Origin: Bacteroidota bacterium
GTDB lineage: Bacteria > Bacteroidota > Ignavibacteria > Tepidaquicellales > Tepidaquicellaceae
Length of the DNA stretch: 64,000 bases
Reading direction: 5' to 3'
Assembly: GCA_018266835.1 (NCBI GenBank)
Contig: JAFDZP010000004.1
Span: 248,001 to 312,000 of the forward strand
Below, piece by piece: positions 9,058 to 16,695 of the stretch (within the stretch, counting starts at the first letter, position 1; each line of letters opens with the position of its first letter). A program made the translations under genes and the position numbers. Below the pieces are notes generated by a model. It ran no database searches and was not told the origin of the DNA. It worked only from the letters and a program-made list of their open reading frames with translations.

Positions 9058-9157
9058 GCCGGATGAGGGCATCCGGCAATTATTAAGAGAACAAAAAATT
9101 CTAACCCGGCAAGGTTAAATCTTTTAAGATGATGAGGCATCCTATTTTCTCTTAATA
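9058..9157 (+). ncRNA. Structured 3'-UTR element with UGAGGG hairpin loops
   Basis: Directly after the gene ending at 9019. A perfect 8-bp hairpin (GCCGGATG 9058-9065 with CATCCGGC 9070-9077) exposes UGAGGG. It is followed by a domain closed by a perfect 10-bp stem, TATTAAGAGA 9081-9090 with TCTCTTAATA 9148-9157. Inside are TAACC/GGTTA (9102-9106 with 9113-9117) and GATG/CATC (9131-9134 with 9138-9141). The sequence GATGAGG(G)CATCC appears in both parts, so alternative pairings are possible. The first hairpin may also end transcription, though no T-run follows. No known riboswitch class was recognised. Confidence 0.5.
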
Positions 9158-9250
9158 GCAAAATAGACAAAAATATTTGAAAATGTAAAGGACAAAACCA
9201 GGACACTCAGTTCTTTACAATACAAGATAAAGAGTTCTTTAAAAGTTTTT

Positions 9251-9700
9251 GGATTGCAGCTTATGAGGGGGCTGCGATTCTACAGGGAGAATAAAGCTAA
9301 CAAGTTTTACCGGAATTCACGGGTTGAGGGGCTTTGTAGTTTTCCATTAAAAGGAATTTCGACTTTGAGGGAAGTTGAAATATCCGAACAGTTAGCGGCT
9401 GTTCTCCCAAGAGTTTTATTAAGTTTTGATTTCACGGAGTTGAGGGGCTTTGTAGAAATCAGCTAAGAAGCGAAAGCTTCTGCACCTGCGTATCAGCTGT
9501 GAGGGGAGTTGATATGTTACGGGTTGGGAGAATCGAAGATTCTCCCACGAGTTTGATGCAGACTTTGTTAAATTCTCGTCTGCCTAACCCACCCGGAGAA
9601 TTTCCAAATCTCCGGGATAAGTTTAGTTGTAAAAATAATGTGTTTTAAACTTTGTTTCCTTTCTCCTTAAGCATCCTGACCTTGTCGGGATGCTTTTTTT
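9251..9700 (+). ncRNA. Putative large non-coding RNA with repeated UGAGGGG hairpin loops
   Basis: No convincing gene occupies this stretch, but stems are dense. Five hairpins expose the same loop: A 9251-9260/9271-9280, B 9312-9323/9332-9345, C 9353-9365/9372-9385, D 9428-9439/9448-9460, E 9489-9498/9507-9516, with loops containing TGAGGG(G) at 9264, 9325, 9366, 9441 and 9500. Stem sequences differ while loops are kept, as in a folded RNA. Others: 9386-9391/9399-9404; a GAAA tetraloop stem 9466-9471/9476-9481; 9526-9533/9539-9546; 9558-9563/9578-9583; 9592-9599/9609-9616; and GGGTT 9521-9525 with AACCC 9586-9590 enclosing two of them. A strong terminator ends it. A possible TTTACA/TTTAAA promoter (9214, 9238) would start transcription near hairpin A. 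It is not RNase P, tmRNA, SRP or 6S RNA. Confidence 0.7.
9669..9700 (+). terminator. Strong rho-independent terminator of the putative ncRNA
   Basis: Stem 9669-9680 with 9684-9695 (AAGCATCCTGAC against GTCGGGATGCTT, one T-G pair), 3-nt loop, followed by eight T residues. Confidence 0.9.
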
Positions 9701-9743
9701 ATTTGTATAAAAATTCAGTAGTATAATAATTAGAGTAAGAACT

Positions 9744-9769
9744 CGTTCCGATGCTCCAGCGTCGGAACG
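9744..9769. repeat. REP-like palindrome (CGTTCCGA ... TCGGAACG)
   Basis: Arms CGTTCCGA 9744-9751 and TCGGAACG 9762-9769, plus GCT/AGC inside, two-base loop. Palindromes of this CGTTCCGA/TCGGAACG kind are dispersed intergenic repeats in many bacteria. No RAYT transposase is in the window. Confidence 0.65.
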
Positions 9770-9796
9770 TAAACCTTAATCGATTCTACTATACCG

Positions 9797-9830
9797 CCCC
9801 CTCAGTCCCCCTCCTTGTAAAGGAGGGGGA
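9797..9830. repeat. Dispersed G/C-rich palindrome TCCCCCTCCTT / AAGGAGGGGGA
   Basis: 11-bp arms 9806-9816 and 9820-9830 with a 3-nt loop; a second copy is at 11795-11817. The flank CCCCCTCA (9797-9804) is complementary to loop A of the upstream RNA, which may be chance. Confidence 0.7.
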
Positions 9831-9924
9831 AGCAAAGTTTTTATTTTGTAAACTTCCATTTCGTTTTTCCTTTATAAGATAATTTATAAACATTAATTTT
9901 GTTTAACACATTAAAACAATTTTA

Positions 9925-10821
9925 ATGAACCTACTCAATAAAGCTTTAGTAAACACCATTCCCGTTCTACCCAGAGGCTTAGTCAGATTTTTTGCAAACA
10001 AATACATCGCAGGCGATAATATAAACGAAGCAGTGAATACCGTTAAGCATCTTAACGAAAAAAAATTCATGGCTACGATGGATGTACTTGGTGAAAGTAT
10101 CAGTTCAAAAGAAGAAGCAATAAAATCAAAAGATGAATCGATTGAAGTACTGGATGCAATAAAGAAAAATAATCTTGATTCCAATTTATCGGTAAAGCTT
10201 ACAATGCTTGGTTTAAAAAATGATTATGATTTATGCAGAAGTTTGTTTACTGAAATTCTTGAGCATGCAAAAAGCCTTAATACATTTGTAAGAATTGATA
10301 TGGAAGAATCTGCAGTGACGGATATAACTATCAAATTGTTCAATGAAATGCGTAAGAAATTTGATAACGTCGGAATTGTACTGCAGGCATATTTAAGAAG
10401 GACTGAAAGCGATATTATAAAACTTACCGAAGAAAAAGTAAACTTCAGAATCTGTAAAGGTATATATATTGAGCCTGAGGAAATTGCATTCAAAGGATAC
10501 GATGAAGTAAGACAGAATTATCTTAAAGTATTACGCCTTGCTCTTGAGCGCGGCGCATACGTAGGTATTGCAACACACGATGATTACTTAATAACCGGTG
10601 CGGAAAAAATTGTTAAAGATTTAAAACTTACAAGAGAGCAATATGAATTTCAGATGCTGCTTGGTGTAAGAGAAAATCTGCGCGATGAAGTTTTAAGCCA
10701 CGGTCATAGAATGAGAATCTATGTTCCGTTCGGTCAGAGATGGTATGAATATTCAATAAGAAGATTTCAGGAAAACCCAAACGTTGCAGGCCAGGTGCTT
10801 AAAAGTATTTTTTCCAATTAA
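9925..10821 (+). CDS. putA: Proline dehydrogenase (monofunctional)
   Basis: 298 aa, the usual length of a stand-alone PRODH. It oxidises proline to delta-1-pyrroline-5-carboxylate with FAD and feeds electrons to the membrane quinone pool. The beta/alpha barrel carries family motifs: VKLTMLGL, FVRIDMEES, a GIVLQAYLRRTESD strand, FRICKGIY, and the C-terminal signature RIYVPFGQRWYEYSIRRFQE with the paired Arg residues that bind the proline carboxylate. No aldehyde dehydrogenase domain is fused and no P5C dehydrogenase lies nearby. It is separated from the upstream RNA by a terminator and has its own 95-bp leader after the dispersed palindrome. Confidence 0.93.
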   Translation: MNLLNKALVNTIPVLPRGLVRFFANKYIAGDNINEAVNTVKHLNEKKFMATMDVLGESISSKEEAIKSKDESIEVLDAIKKNNLDSNLSVKLTMLGLKNDYDLCRSLFTEILEHAKSLNTFVRIDMEESAVTDITIKLFNEMRKKFDNVGIVLQAYLRRTESDIIKLTEEKVNFRICKGIYIEPEEIAFKGYDEVRQNYLKVLRLALERGAYVGIATHDDYLITGAEKIVKDLKLTREQYEFQMLLGVRENLRDEVLSHGHRMRIYVPFGQRWYEYSIRRFQENPNVAGQVLKSIFSN

Positions 10822-10905
10822 CAATTAGTAATTAACAATTAACAGAATTACCTGATAGCAAACCGAAAACAAACGCTTTAACTGTTAATTACTAATTGAT
10901 AATTG
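10822..10905. repeat. Inverted AT-rich spacer repeat between convergent genes
   Basis: Motifs of the type ATTAGTAATTAACAATTA (10829 onward) and their reverse complement (about 10879-10913) flank a short centre. Similar ATTAATAATTAGTAAT stretches occur at 1890-1920. They probably form a shared terminator hairpin for the proline dehydrogenase and thyX genes. Confidence 0.5.
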
Positions 10906-11601
10906 TTAATTGTGTGAATTATTCTCAAACCAGATTTTAGTTGTTTCAGGATAAAGTTCCATCATCATTTTTTTCATGGCGATTGCGTATTGCCTTATCT
11001 CCCACTGAGCAGTGGATTCGTCACGCAGCTCAATAAAATTCATAATAGCCTGGAAAGAAGCTGTCCAGTAGACTTCCGTGTACTGATTAAGAGGAAGAAT
11101 TAATCTTGCTTGTTCTTTGGCAACACCTAACTCCATAAGTTTTTCGTAGGAATCAACTATTGACTGCATGATGCCGTCGAAAATTTTTGTGGCTTCATCC
11201 TGTTTTTCAATGCTGCCTTCGGATGCCTGCTTATTGTTTTCTGATTGCGCTCTCCAGTTAGATGGTTTATAGAAATCAGAAACAGGTACGTATCTGCCGC
11301 TGATTTCATTCCACGCATGGTCTTTAGTCATCGAGCTTGAAGTTGTTTCAATACCGACTACATGCTTATACCATTGACGCATTACAAACTCAGGTGCTTT
11401 TATATGAAACTGTACGATGATGTGTCTGAATGGAGACCAGTGTTTGTTCTTTACAAGAAACTTAACAAGTTTTCTGTCGCCGTCTGTGTATTCGGTCTTT
11501 CTTTTTCCGAATGAAACGCGCGCAGAATTTACTACGGTTAAATCGTTACCGAGTTTATCGAGAATCTCGAGAAAACCCTGGTCGAGGACTTCTTCTTTCA
11601 A
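10906..11601 (-). CDS. thyX: Flavin-dependent thymidylate synthase ThyX, variant motif
   Basis: 231 aa. ThyX makes dTMP from dUMP using FAD, NADPH and methylene-tetrahydrofolate. Recognisable are the early SARVSFGKRKTEY and SPFRHIIVQFHIKAP segments, RQWYKH at residues 75-80, NEISGRYVPV at 98-107, and RLILPLNQYTEVYWTAS. In classical ThyX the signature RHRxxSxNExSxRY is continuous; here the second Arg is replaced and 17 residues separate KH from NE. Similar RQW(Y/F)KH forms exist in the family, so the enzyme may still be active. Its own promoter lies in the AT-rich region above 11601. Confidence 0.88.
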   Translation of the reverse strand: MKEEVLDQGFLEILDKLGNDLTVVNSARVSFGKRKTEYTDGDRKLVKFLVKNKHWSPFRHIIVQFHIKAPEFVMRQWYKHVVGIETTSSSMTKDHAWNEISGRYVPVSDFYKPSNWRAQSENNKQASEGSIEKQDEATKIFDGIMQSIVDSYEKLMELGVAKEQARLILPLNQYTEVYWTASFQAIMNFIELRDESTAQWEIRQYAIAMKKMMMELYPETTKIWFENNSHN

Positions 11602-11714
11602 TTTTTTGACTCCGTTCTTAAGTGATTTATGGTTAATTTAACGAAATTAATTTTGTATTAATATTAAAAAAATATTATTCTCGTTTCGAATTTAGTATAA
11701 AAAAAATTTCTAAG

Positions 11715-11860
11715 TAACCCCATACTTTAGGATGGGGTTATAGACATAAAAGAAAAACTCTTTAGGGTTAAACTTTATATATTAACCACCCCCTCCCCCT
11801 CCTTAGTAAGGAGGGGGTATATAGTCGAGTGTTAGTCCCCACCTAAAGGGTGGAGTTAAC
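11715..11860. repeat. Cluster of three dispersed palindromes
   Basis: In the 337-bp gap between the divergent thyX and kinase genes are TAACCCCAT/ATGGGGTTA (11715-11723 with 11732-11740, same family as 2464), CCCCCTCCTT/AAGGAGGGGG (11795-11804 with 11808-11817, same as 9806), and a GTTA..CCACC/GGTGG..TAAC hairpin (11831-11860). No gene is visible. Confidence 0.7.
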
Positions 11861-11938
11861 GTATTTTTTGGAGATTAAGGGATTACCTACTAAGTTCCGG
11901 CTTCGCAACGAGAGGTGAAGAAAAATTTACAATAAAAA

Positions 11939-12862
11939 ATGGAAATAAACAAAAAATATTTCATCGGAATTGACTCCGGTGGCACGAAATTTGATATTGT
12001 ACTAACTGATGCCCGAAAGAAAGTCCTTTACAAAGCTAAGTATCCGTCCTGTCACTACTCAGTTTTCGGAGCAGAAAAAACATCTGAAGTCCTTAGCGGC
12101 TATGTTGTTAAATCAATCAGAAAACAAAAATTAAAACTTGAGAATTGCGCCGGTATCTGTTTCGGAATTGCAGGGGCAAGGGAAGAATTCGACAGAAAAA
12201 AGCTTGAAAGACTGTTCAAATCCAGGCTGAAAGTTAAAAACGTAACTGTTGTAACGGATGCTAAGAACGCAATAACCGGAGCGTTTGATGGAGGTGACGG
12301 AATTATATTAATAGCCGGAACAGGTTCAGTACTTTACGGAAAATATAAAGGCAAGCTAAACAGAGTCGGCGGCTGGGGAAGAATTTTAGGTGACCAGGGC
12401 AGCGGATTTATAATCGGAAGAGAAGGACTAAGAGAACTTGTTAAAGAATATGATGAAAGAGCTCTTGGAAAAAAAGAAAGTATTTTTTCAAAATTAGTAA
12501 GTAAAAGATTTGGAATTACGTCTAAGAATATAGTGGATAAAGTTTTTGCAAAACATTTTGAACTGCAGAGAGTTTGTGAAACTGTAATTGAGGCAGCCGA
12601 GAAAAAAGATAAAGCCTGTCTGAAAATTGTAAAACAAGGGGCACAAGATTTATTGGGAAATATAGAGCTGTACCTTAAAATTTCTAAGGTAAAAGAAAAA
12701 ATCGAAATTGCGTTTATAGGAAGCGTAATTGAGAACGATAATATTTTATCACGTGCATTAAGAAGCGGAATAAAAAAGAAACTGAAGAACGTTGTAGTAG
12801 TCAGGAAAAAGAATGAGCCTACGATGGGAGCAATACAGATTGCTATGGGAGAGGCCTCGTGA
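11939..12862 (+). CDS. N-acetylglucosamine kinase-like protein (BadF/BcrA ATPase family)
   Basis: 307 aa of the actin-like ATPase fold. Visible: phosphate-1 loop GIDSGGTKFDIVLTD (residues about 9-23), the second lobe start ICFGIAGA, phosphate-2 loop GIILIAGTGSVLYG, and the following GGWGRILGDQGSGFIIG typical of N-acetylglucosamine kinases. It probably phosphorylates an amino sugar from cell-wall turnover; the BadF family also includes reductase activators, but the Cys ligands for a [4Fe-4S] cluster are not seen. The stop overlaps the guaA start (GTGA), so the genes are translationally coupled. Confidence 0.85.
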   Translation: MEINKKYFIGIDSGGTKFDIVLTDARKKVLYKAKYPSCHYSVFGAEKTSEVLSGYVVKSIRKQKLKLENCAGICFGIAGAREEFDRKKLERLFKSRLKVKNVTVVTDAKNAITGAFDGGDGIILIAGTGSVLYGKYKGKLNRVGGWGRILGDQGSGFIIGREGLRELVKEYDERALGKKESIFSKLVSKRFGITSKNIVDKVFAKHFELQRVCETVIEAAEKKDKACLKIVKQGAQDLLGNIELYLKISKVKEKIEIAFIGSVIENDNILSRALRSGIKKKLKNVVVVRKKNEPTMGAIQIAMGEAS

Positions 12863-14421
12863 AAAAATTAGAAATGATTCTCATTCTGGATTTCGGTTCG
12901 CAATACACTCAGTTAATCGCAAGAAGAATCCGCGAACAAAAAGTTTATTGTGAAATCCATCCGTTCAATATTGACGTTGTTGATTTTATAATTAAAAGTA
13001 AATTTAATTTAAAAGGAATTATTCTTTCGGGCGGACCATCAAGCGTACTTGATAAAGCTGCTCCAAAAATAAGTGAAACTTTATTAGAATATTTTACGAA
13101 TAATGAAATTCCTGTCCTTGGTGTCTGCTATGGCTTGCAGTTAATAAGCTATCTTGAAGGGGGAAAGATTCAAAAAAGCAGCCACAGGGAATACGGACAC
13201 TCCCAAATAGTTCTCGCAAAAAAATCTCCGCTATTTCAGAATGTGAAAAAAAATTCTGTTGTGTGGATGAGCCATGGTGATTCACTCGATAAAATCCCCA
13301 ATGGATTTACAGTTACATCAAAAAGTAAGAACGGAATAATAAGCAGCATAGAAAATGCGAAGAAAAATATTTTCTGCGTGCAGTTTCATCCGGAAGTAAA
13401 TCATACTGTAGAAGGAAAGAAGATATTGAAGAATTTTATTTTCAGTATCTGCAATGTCAGAAATAAATTTACTGCAAGTTCATTTGTTGAGGATAAGATA
13501 AAAGAAATAAAAAGTACAGTACAGAAGGATAATGTAATATGCGCATTAAGCGGAGGAGTTGATTCCTCAGTCGCTGCCGTTTTAGTTAGTAAAGCGATTG
13601 GAAAACAGTTACATTGCATTCACATAGATAACGGCTTGATGCGCAAAGATGAAAGCAGAAAAGTTGTTGAAATATTTGAAAAGAATTTTAAAATAAAAAT
13701 AAAATTAGTTAATGCTTCAGCATTATTTCTTCAGAGGTTAAAAAATGTTAAAGACCCCGAGAAGAAGAGAAAAATCATAGGTAAAACGTTCATTGACATA
13801 TTTGAAAAAGAAGCTAAGAAAATAAAAAATGCAAAGTACCTGGTGCAGGGAACTTTGTATCCTGATGTGATAGAATCGGTTTCGTTTAAAGGTCCTTCTG
13901 CCGTAATTAAAACGCATCACAATGTAGGAGGTCTTCCGAAGAATATGAATCTGAAATTGATCGAACCGTTCAGAGAATTATTCAAAGATGAAGTGAGAGA
14001 AATAGGATTGAAGCTTGGACTGCCGGAATATTTTATTAACCGTCATCCGTTCCCGGGACCCGGATTAGCGATAAGAATTTTAAGTGATGTAAGTAAAGCA
14101 AAGCTTGAGCTGCTAAGAGATGTAGATGAAATTTATATGGATGAGTTAAGAAAAAATAATTTGTATTCAAAAATATGGCAGGCATTTTCAGTGCTTATGC
14201 CGGTGCAGACGGTTGGTGTGATGGGAGATGAAAGAAGCTATGAGAACGTTATAGGGGTAAGAGCAGTAACTTCATCCGATGGTATGACAGCAGACTTTTA
14301 TCATTTTGAACATAATTTTTTAAGAGGTTTATCTAACAGAATAATAAACGAAGTGAAAGGCGTGAACAGAGTTGTGTACGATATCAGCACGAAGCCTCCT
14401 GCAACTATTGAGTGGGAGTAA
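12859..14421 (+). CDS. guaA: GMP synthase (glutamine-hydrolysing)
   Basis: 520 aa, complete. It converts XMP to GMP using glutamine and ATP. The class I amidotransferase domain has the Cys nucleophile in GVCYGLQL and the His/Glu pair in VQFHPEV; the ATP pyrophosphatase P-loop is ALSGGVDSSV near residue 230; the dimerisation domain has RHPFPGPGLAIRI and ends with the invariant DISTKPPATIEWE. The GTG at 12859 overlaps the upstream stop by the GTGA pattern; the ATG four codons on (MILILDFGSQYTQL) is an alternative start. Confidence 0.97.
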   Translation: MKKLEMILILDFGSQYTQLIARRIREQKVYCEIHPFNIDVVDFIIKSKFNLKGIILSGGPSSVLDKAAPKISETLLEYFTNNEIPVLGVCYGLQLISYLEGGKIQKSSHREYGHSQIVLAKKSPLFQNVKKNSVVWMSHGDSLDKIPNGFTVTSKSKNGIISSIENAKKNIFCVQFHPEVNHTVEGKKILKNFIFSICNVRNKFTASSFVEDKIKEIKSTVQKDNVICALSGGVDSSVAAVLVSKAIGKQLHCIHIDNGLMRKDESRKVVEIFEKNFKIKIKLVNASALFLQRLKNVKDPEKKRKIIGKTFIDIFEKEAKKIKNAKYLVQGTLYPDVIESVSFKGPSAVIKTHHNVGGLPKNMNLKLIEPFRELFKDEVREIGLKLGLPEYFINRHPFPGPGLAIRILSDVSKAKLELLRDVDEIYMDELRKNNLYSKIWQAFSVLMPVQTVGVMGDERSYENVIGVRAVTSSDGMTADFYHFEHNFLRGLSNRIINEVKGVNRVVYDISTKPPATIEWE

Positions 14422-14443
14422 TGCAAAAGTAAAAAATATTTGC

Positions 14444-14472
14444 TTGACAATAAAAAGCAAATAAATTAATTT
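14444..14472 (+). promoter_or_regulatory. Sigma-70-type promoter TTGACA-N17-TAATTT
   Basis: TTGACA at 14444-14449 and TAATTT at 14467-14472 with exact 17-bp spacing, upstream of the membrane-protein gene at 14629. It leaves a 5' leader of about 150 nt that includes a GTAG/CTAC inverted repeat near 14476-14495. Confidence 0.6.
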
Positions 14473-14628
14473 GTTGTAGCTCGAACTACGACATAATTTG
14501 TAGTCTTATTTCGCAAAATAAATATTGAATAATTTTTATTATTATTATTTAATAAAAATTCTATTTTATCTATATTATAAAAAATACTAAAATATTAAAT
14601 CAATTCATTAATTAAAACGAAAGCAGTA

Positions 14629-15651
14629 ATGGAATCAACACAAATCTATTCCGGAGAGTCAATGAGCGTTGAGGAGCGAATCAATACGCTTCAGAATTAT
14701 GACAAGGAACTGACTCAAATTAGGGAACACCTGATAGAGAAGAATATCAGCAGGATGAAATCGGAGGGGAGCAAAGCGATTTTATCGGCAGCGATACCGT
14801 CGTTTATTCTTTTAGTTTTATCTTTTTTCATTGACGTTGCTAACGTCCCGTTCCTGGGTAAGGTTGCAGTTAATTTTGCAAACTCTTTATTCCCCGGGTC
14901 ACAATTATTAAATAGCGGTGTTGAGCCATATCAGTTCTGGTGGCTTCCGATCTTAGTATATGTTATCTTCATCTTAACGGCAATACTTTGTAACATTGCT
15001 TTAAGAAAAGAGATTACAGAAAAAGGTTTGACCGAAGGAAGTATATCAAGAGTTATTGATAAATATTCGGGAACAGTTGATGCTGTGGCAACAGCTTTAC
15101 CGTTGTTAGGTGCAGCGTTCTTACTTGTCTCTATTAAAGAAGGTCCCACAATTTTCTTAGGATTTTCCGTTCCGTTCGAAATTAAATCAATTCTTATTCT
15201 TGCTATAGGTAAATTATTTGAATCTGTATTTGATGCTCAGGCAGTAAAATACAATGAGATTCAGGATGAAATAAAACAGGTAGAGACAGAATATTTTTAT
15301 GAAAAGGAAGAAAGATTACAAAGAGCAATTTTAGCTGAGCTGACAAGAGCAAAAGCTCCTGAAGTTCCTGCAGTACAACAGCTGAAAGGCTTTGATATGA
15401 AGAAAGAAGATGTTGAACAGATTTACAAAGTTATGGAAATCACCAATAAGATTTCTGAAACATTTGCTAAAAACATGGCAACTCTTGATGCAATATTAAA
15501 AGACCTCGGCAACTCAAAACTTACAGATGAAAAAGTACTGAACCAGTTACAGTCAACAGCTTCATACTTAAATGAAACAATAAAAGGAATTAAAGATACC
15601 AATGCATTAAAAGGATTAGATAACTTAGTATATCTCGCTGGTAAGAGATAA
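14629..15651 (+). CDS. Polytopic membrane protein with cytoplasmic coiled-coil tail (GldL-like topology)
   Basis: 340 aa, not matched to a named family. Residues 1-45 are charged and helical; hydrophobic segments lie near 48-70, 102-125, 150-169 and 186-204; the last ~130 residues are helical and rich in Glu/Lys with DVEQIYKVMEITNKISETFA and repeated Leu/Asn spacing. This membrane-then-helical-tail design, followed by a single-pass periplasmic protein, recalls the GldL/GldM motor pair of T9SS, but the GldL signature (YGxGAAVVIxGALFKI) is absent. First gene of the envelope block, with its own promoter. Role inferred only. Confidence 0.6.
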   Translation: MESTQIYSGESMSVEERINTLQNYDKELTQIREHLIEKNISRMKSEGSKAILSAAIPSFILLVLSFFIDVANVPFLGKVAVNFANSLFPGSQLLNSGVEPYQFWWLPILVYVIFILTAILCNIALRKEITEKGLTEGSISRVIDKYSGTVDAVATALPLLGAAFLLVSIKEGPTIFLGFSVPFEIKSILILAIGKLFESVFDAQAVKYNEIQDEIKQVETEYFYEKEERLQRAILAELTRAKAPEVPAVQQLKGFDMKKEDVEQIYKVMEITNKISETFAKNMATLDAILKDLGNSKLTDEKVLNQLQSTASYLNETIKGIKDTNALKGLDNLVYLAGKR

Positions 15652-15681
15652 CAATTTAACAAACACAAAAATTTTTTTAAA

Positions 15682-16605
15682 ATGGCACAGCGCAAAAAAA
15701 ATAGAGACGTAAAATTTATTATCTATCAGGTGCTTTACATATTTGTGATTTGTATTGTTGCTCTTAAAGGCGCTAATCTCGATTTAACGGAAGTAATAAA
15801 TAAGGATAAAGTAGTAGAAAAATCTTATGCAGATTCTTTGAAGGCTTATCTCGATTCGTTAATAGCATTAGGTTTAGTTCCTAAGATTCAATTCGACACC
15901 ACAAACATAAGCAAGATAGATCCAAATCTGATAGCCCAGCTGCAGCAAAAAATTCAAGTGATGCAGACACAGGTTACATCAGTCAATACTAATACTTCTA
16001 CTATAACTCAGCAGAATCCATTGGTTGAACAGCAGAAAAAACCCGATGAAGTTAAAAAAGATCCGGGTGAAATGCAGGAAATCAGGATTGGAAATATTGT
16101 ATTGTATCAGTACACTGAGAACAGTTTAAATAATCCTTACGACACACCACTTGAAATAGTGGGTATAACAACTATCCCTGCTAAAAGCACAAAATCATTT
16201 ACAACAGGGGGACAGAGTTCTGTAACAATTAAAGTAGGAAGCTCATCCAAAACTGTTGAACTGAAACCAAATGAGAAGCCGAAGATAAGTATCTCCCGTG
16301 TTACAAACATGGGTGAAGATGTTTCTATCAGAACGCTTCAAAGTGTTACCGGCTTCAGAGTTGTTATCAGTGATGACTTCCCGGGACAGCTTGATGTAAA
16401 ATTCAGCGGACCTGTTGAAGTTAAAAATGCAGGACAAAACACTTACGATATTACAATGAAGGCATTCGGAAGTAAGTCAGCTTTTGATAATTTCTCTTCA
16501 GGTAAAGATTCACCATATTCTGTCGGGTTTACAGTAACAGTTAAAGATAAAATCGCAGGTCACACTGTTACAGGTCAGCAGAGTTTTATTTTCGGCGATT
16601 GGTAA
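15682..16605 (+). CDS. Single-pass periplasmic protein (GldM-like)
   Basis: 307 aa. A short basic N-terminus (MAQRKKNRDVKF) precedes one uncleaved membrane segment at about residues 12-30 (IIYQVLYIFVICIVALKG), then a helical periplasmic stretch to about 110, a Gln/Lys-rich linker, and two beta-rich domains (about 125-210 and 215-307) ending in GQQSFIFGDW. GldM/PorM has the same order: one membrane helix, helical region, stacked beta domains. Sequence similarity visible by eye is weak, so the GldM link is inference supported mainly by topology and the upstream polytopic partner 30 bp away. Confidence 0.6.
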   Translation: MAQRKKNRDVKFIIYQVLYIFVICIVALKGANLDLTEVINKDKVVEKSYADSLKAYLDSLIALGLVPKIQFDTTNISKIDPNLIAQLQQKIQVMQTQVTSVNTNTSTITQQNPLVEQQKKPDEVKKDPGEMQEIRIGNIVLYQYTENSLNNPYDTPLEIVGITTIPAKSTKSFTTGGQSSVTIKVGSSSKTVELKPNEKPKISISRVTNMGEDVSIRTLQSVTGFRVVISDDFPGQLDVKFSGPVEVKNAGQNTYDITMKAFGSKSAFDNFSSGKDSPYSVGFTVTVKDKIAGHTVTGQQSFIFGDW

Positions 16606-16619
16606 AATTATAATTATAT

Positions 16620-16654
16620 GAAGATCTCTCCTTCCGGAGAGGTCTTCAAGTTTT
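16620..16654 (+). terminator. Rho-independent terminator or attenuator
   Basis: Perfect 12-bp stem 16620-16631 with 16636-16647 including one T-G pair, loop TTCC, followed by a short T-run. It separates the GldM-like gene from the outer-membrane gene, which may be a partial read-through point. Confidence 0.7.
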
Positions 16655-16695
16655 CCCCGATGTAACTTAAATTTTATACAAACAAAATTAAAATT

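Noticed and set aside
9254-9466. 70-codon frame with TTG start through the hairpin region
   Set aside because: No Shine-Dalgarno, no known homology, and its sequence is explained by paired stems with shared loops; the short repeated peptides in it just reflect the repeated loops.
9251-9700. Identification of the structured RNA as CsrB/RsmZ, RNase P, tmRNA or 6S RNA
   Set aside because: Loop sequence mostly lacks GGA; conserved cores of RNase P and a tmRNA tag frame are absent; length and fold do not fit 6S RNA.
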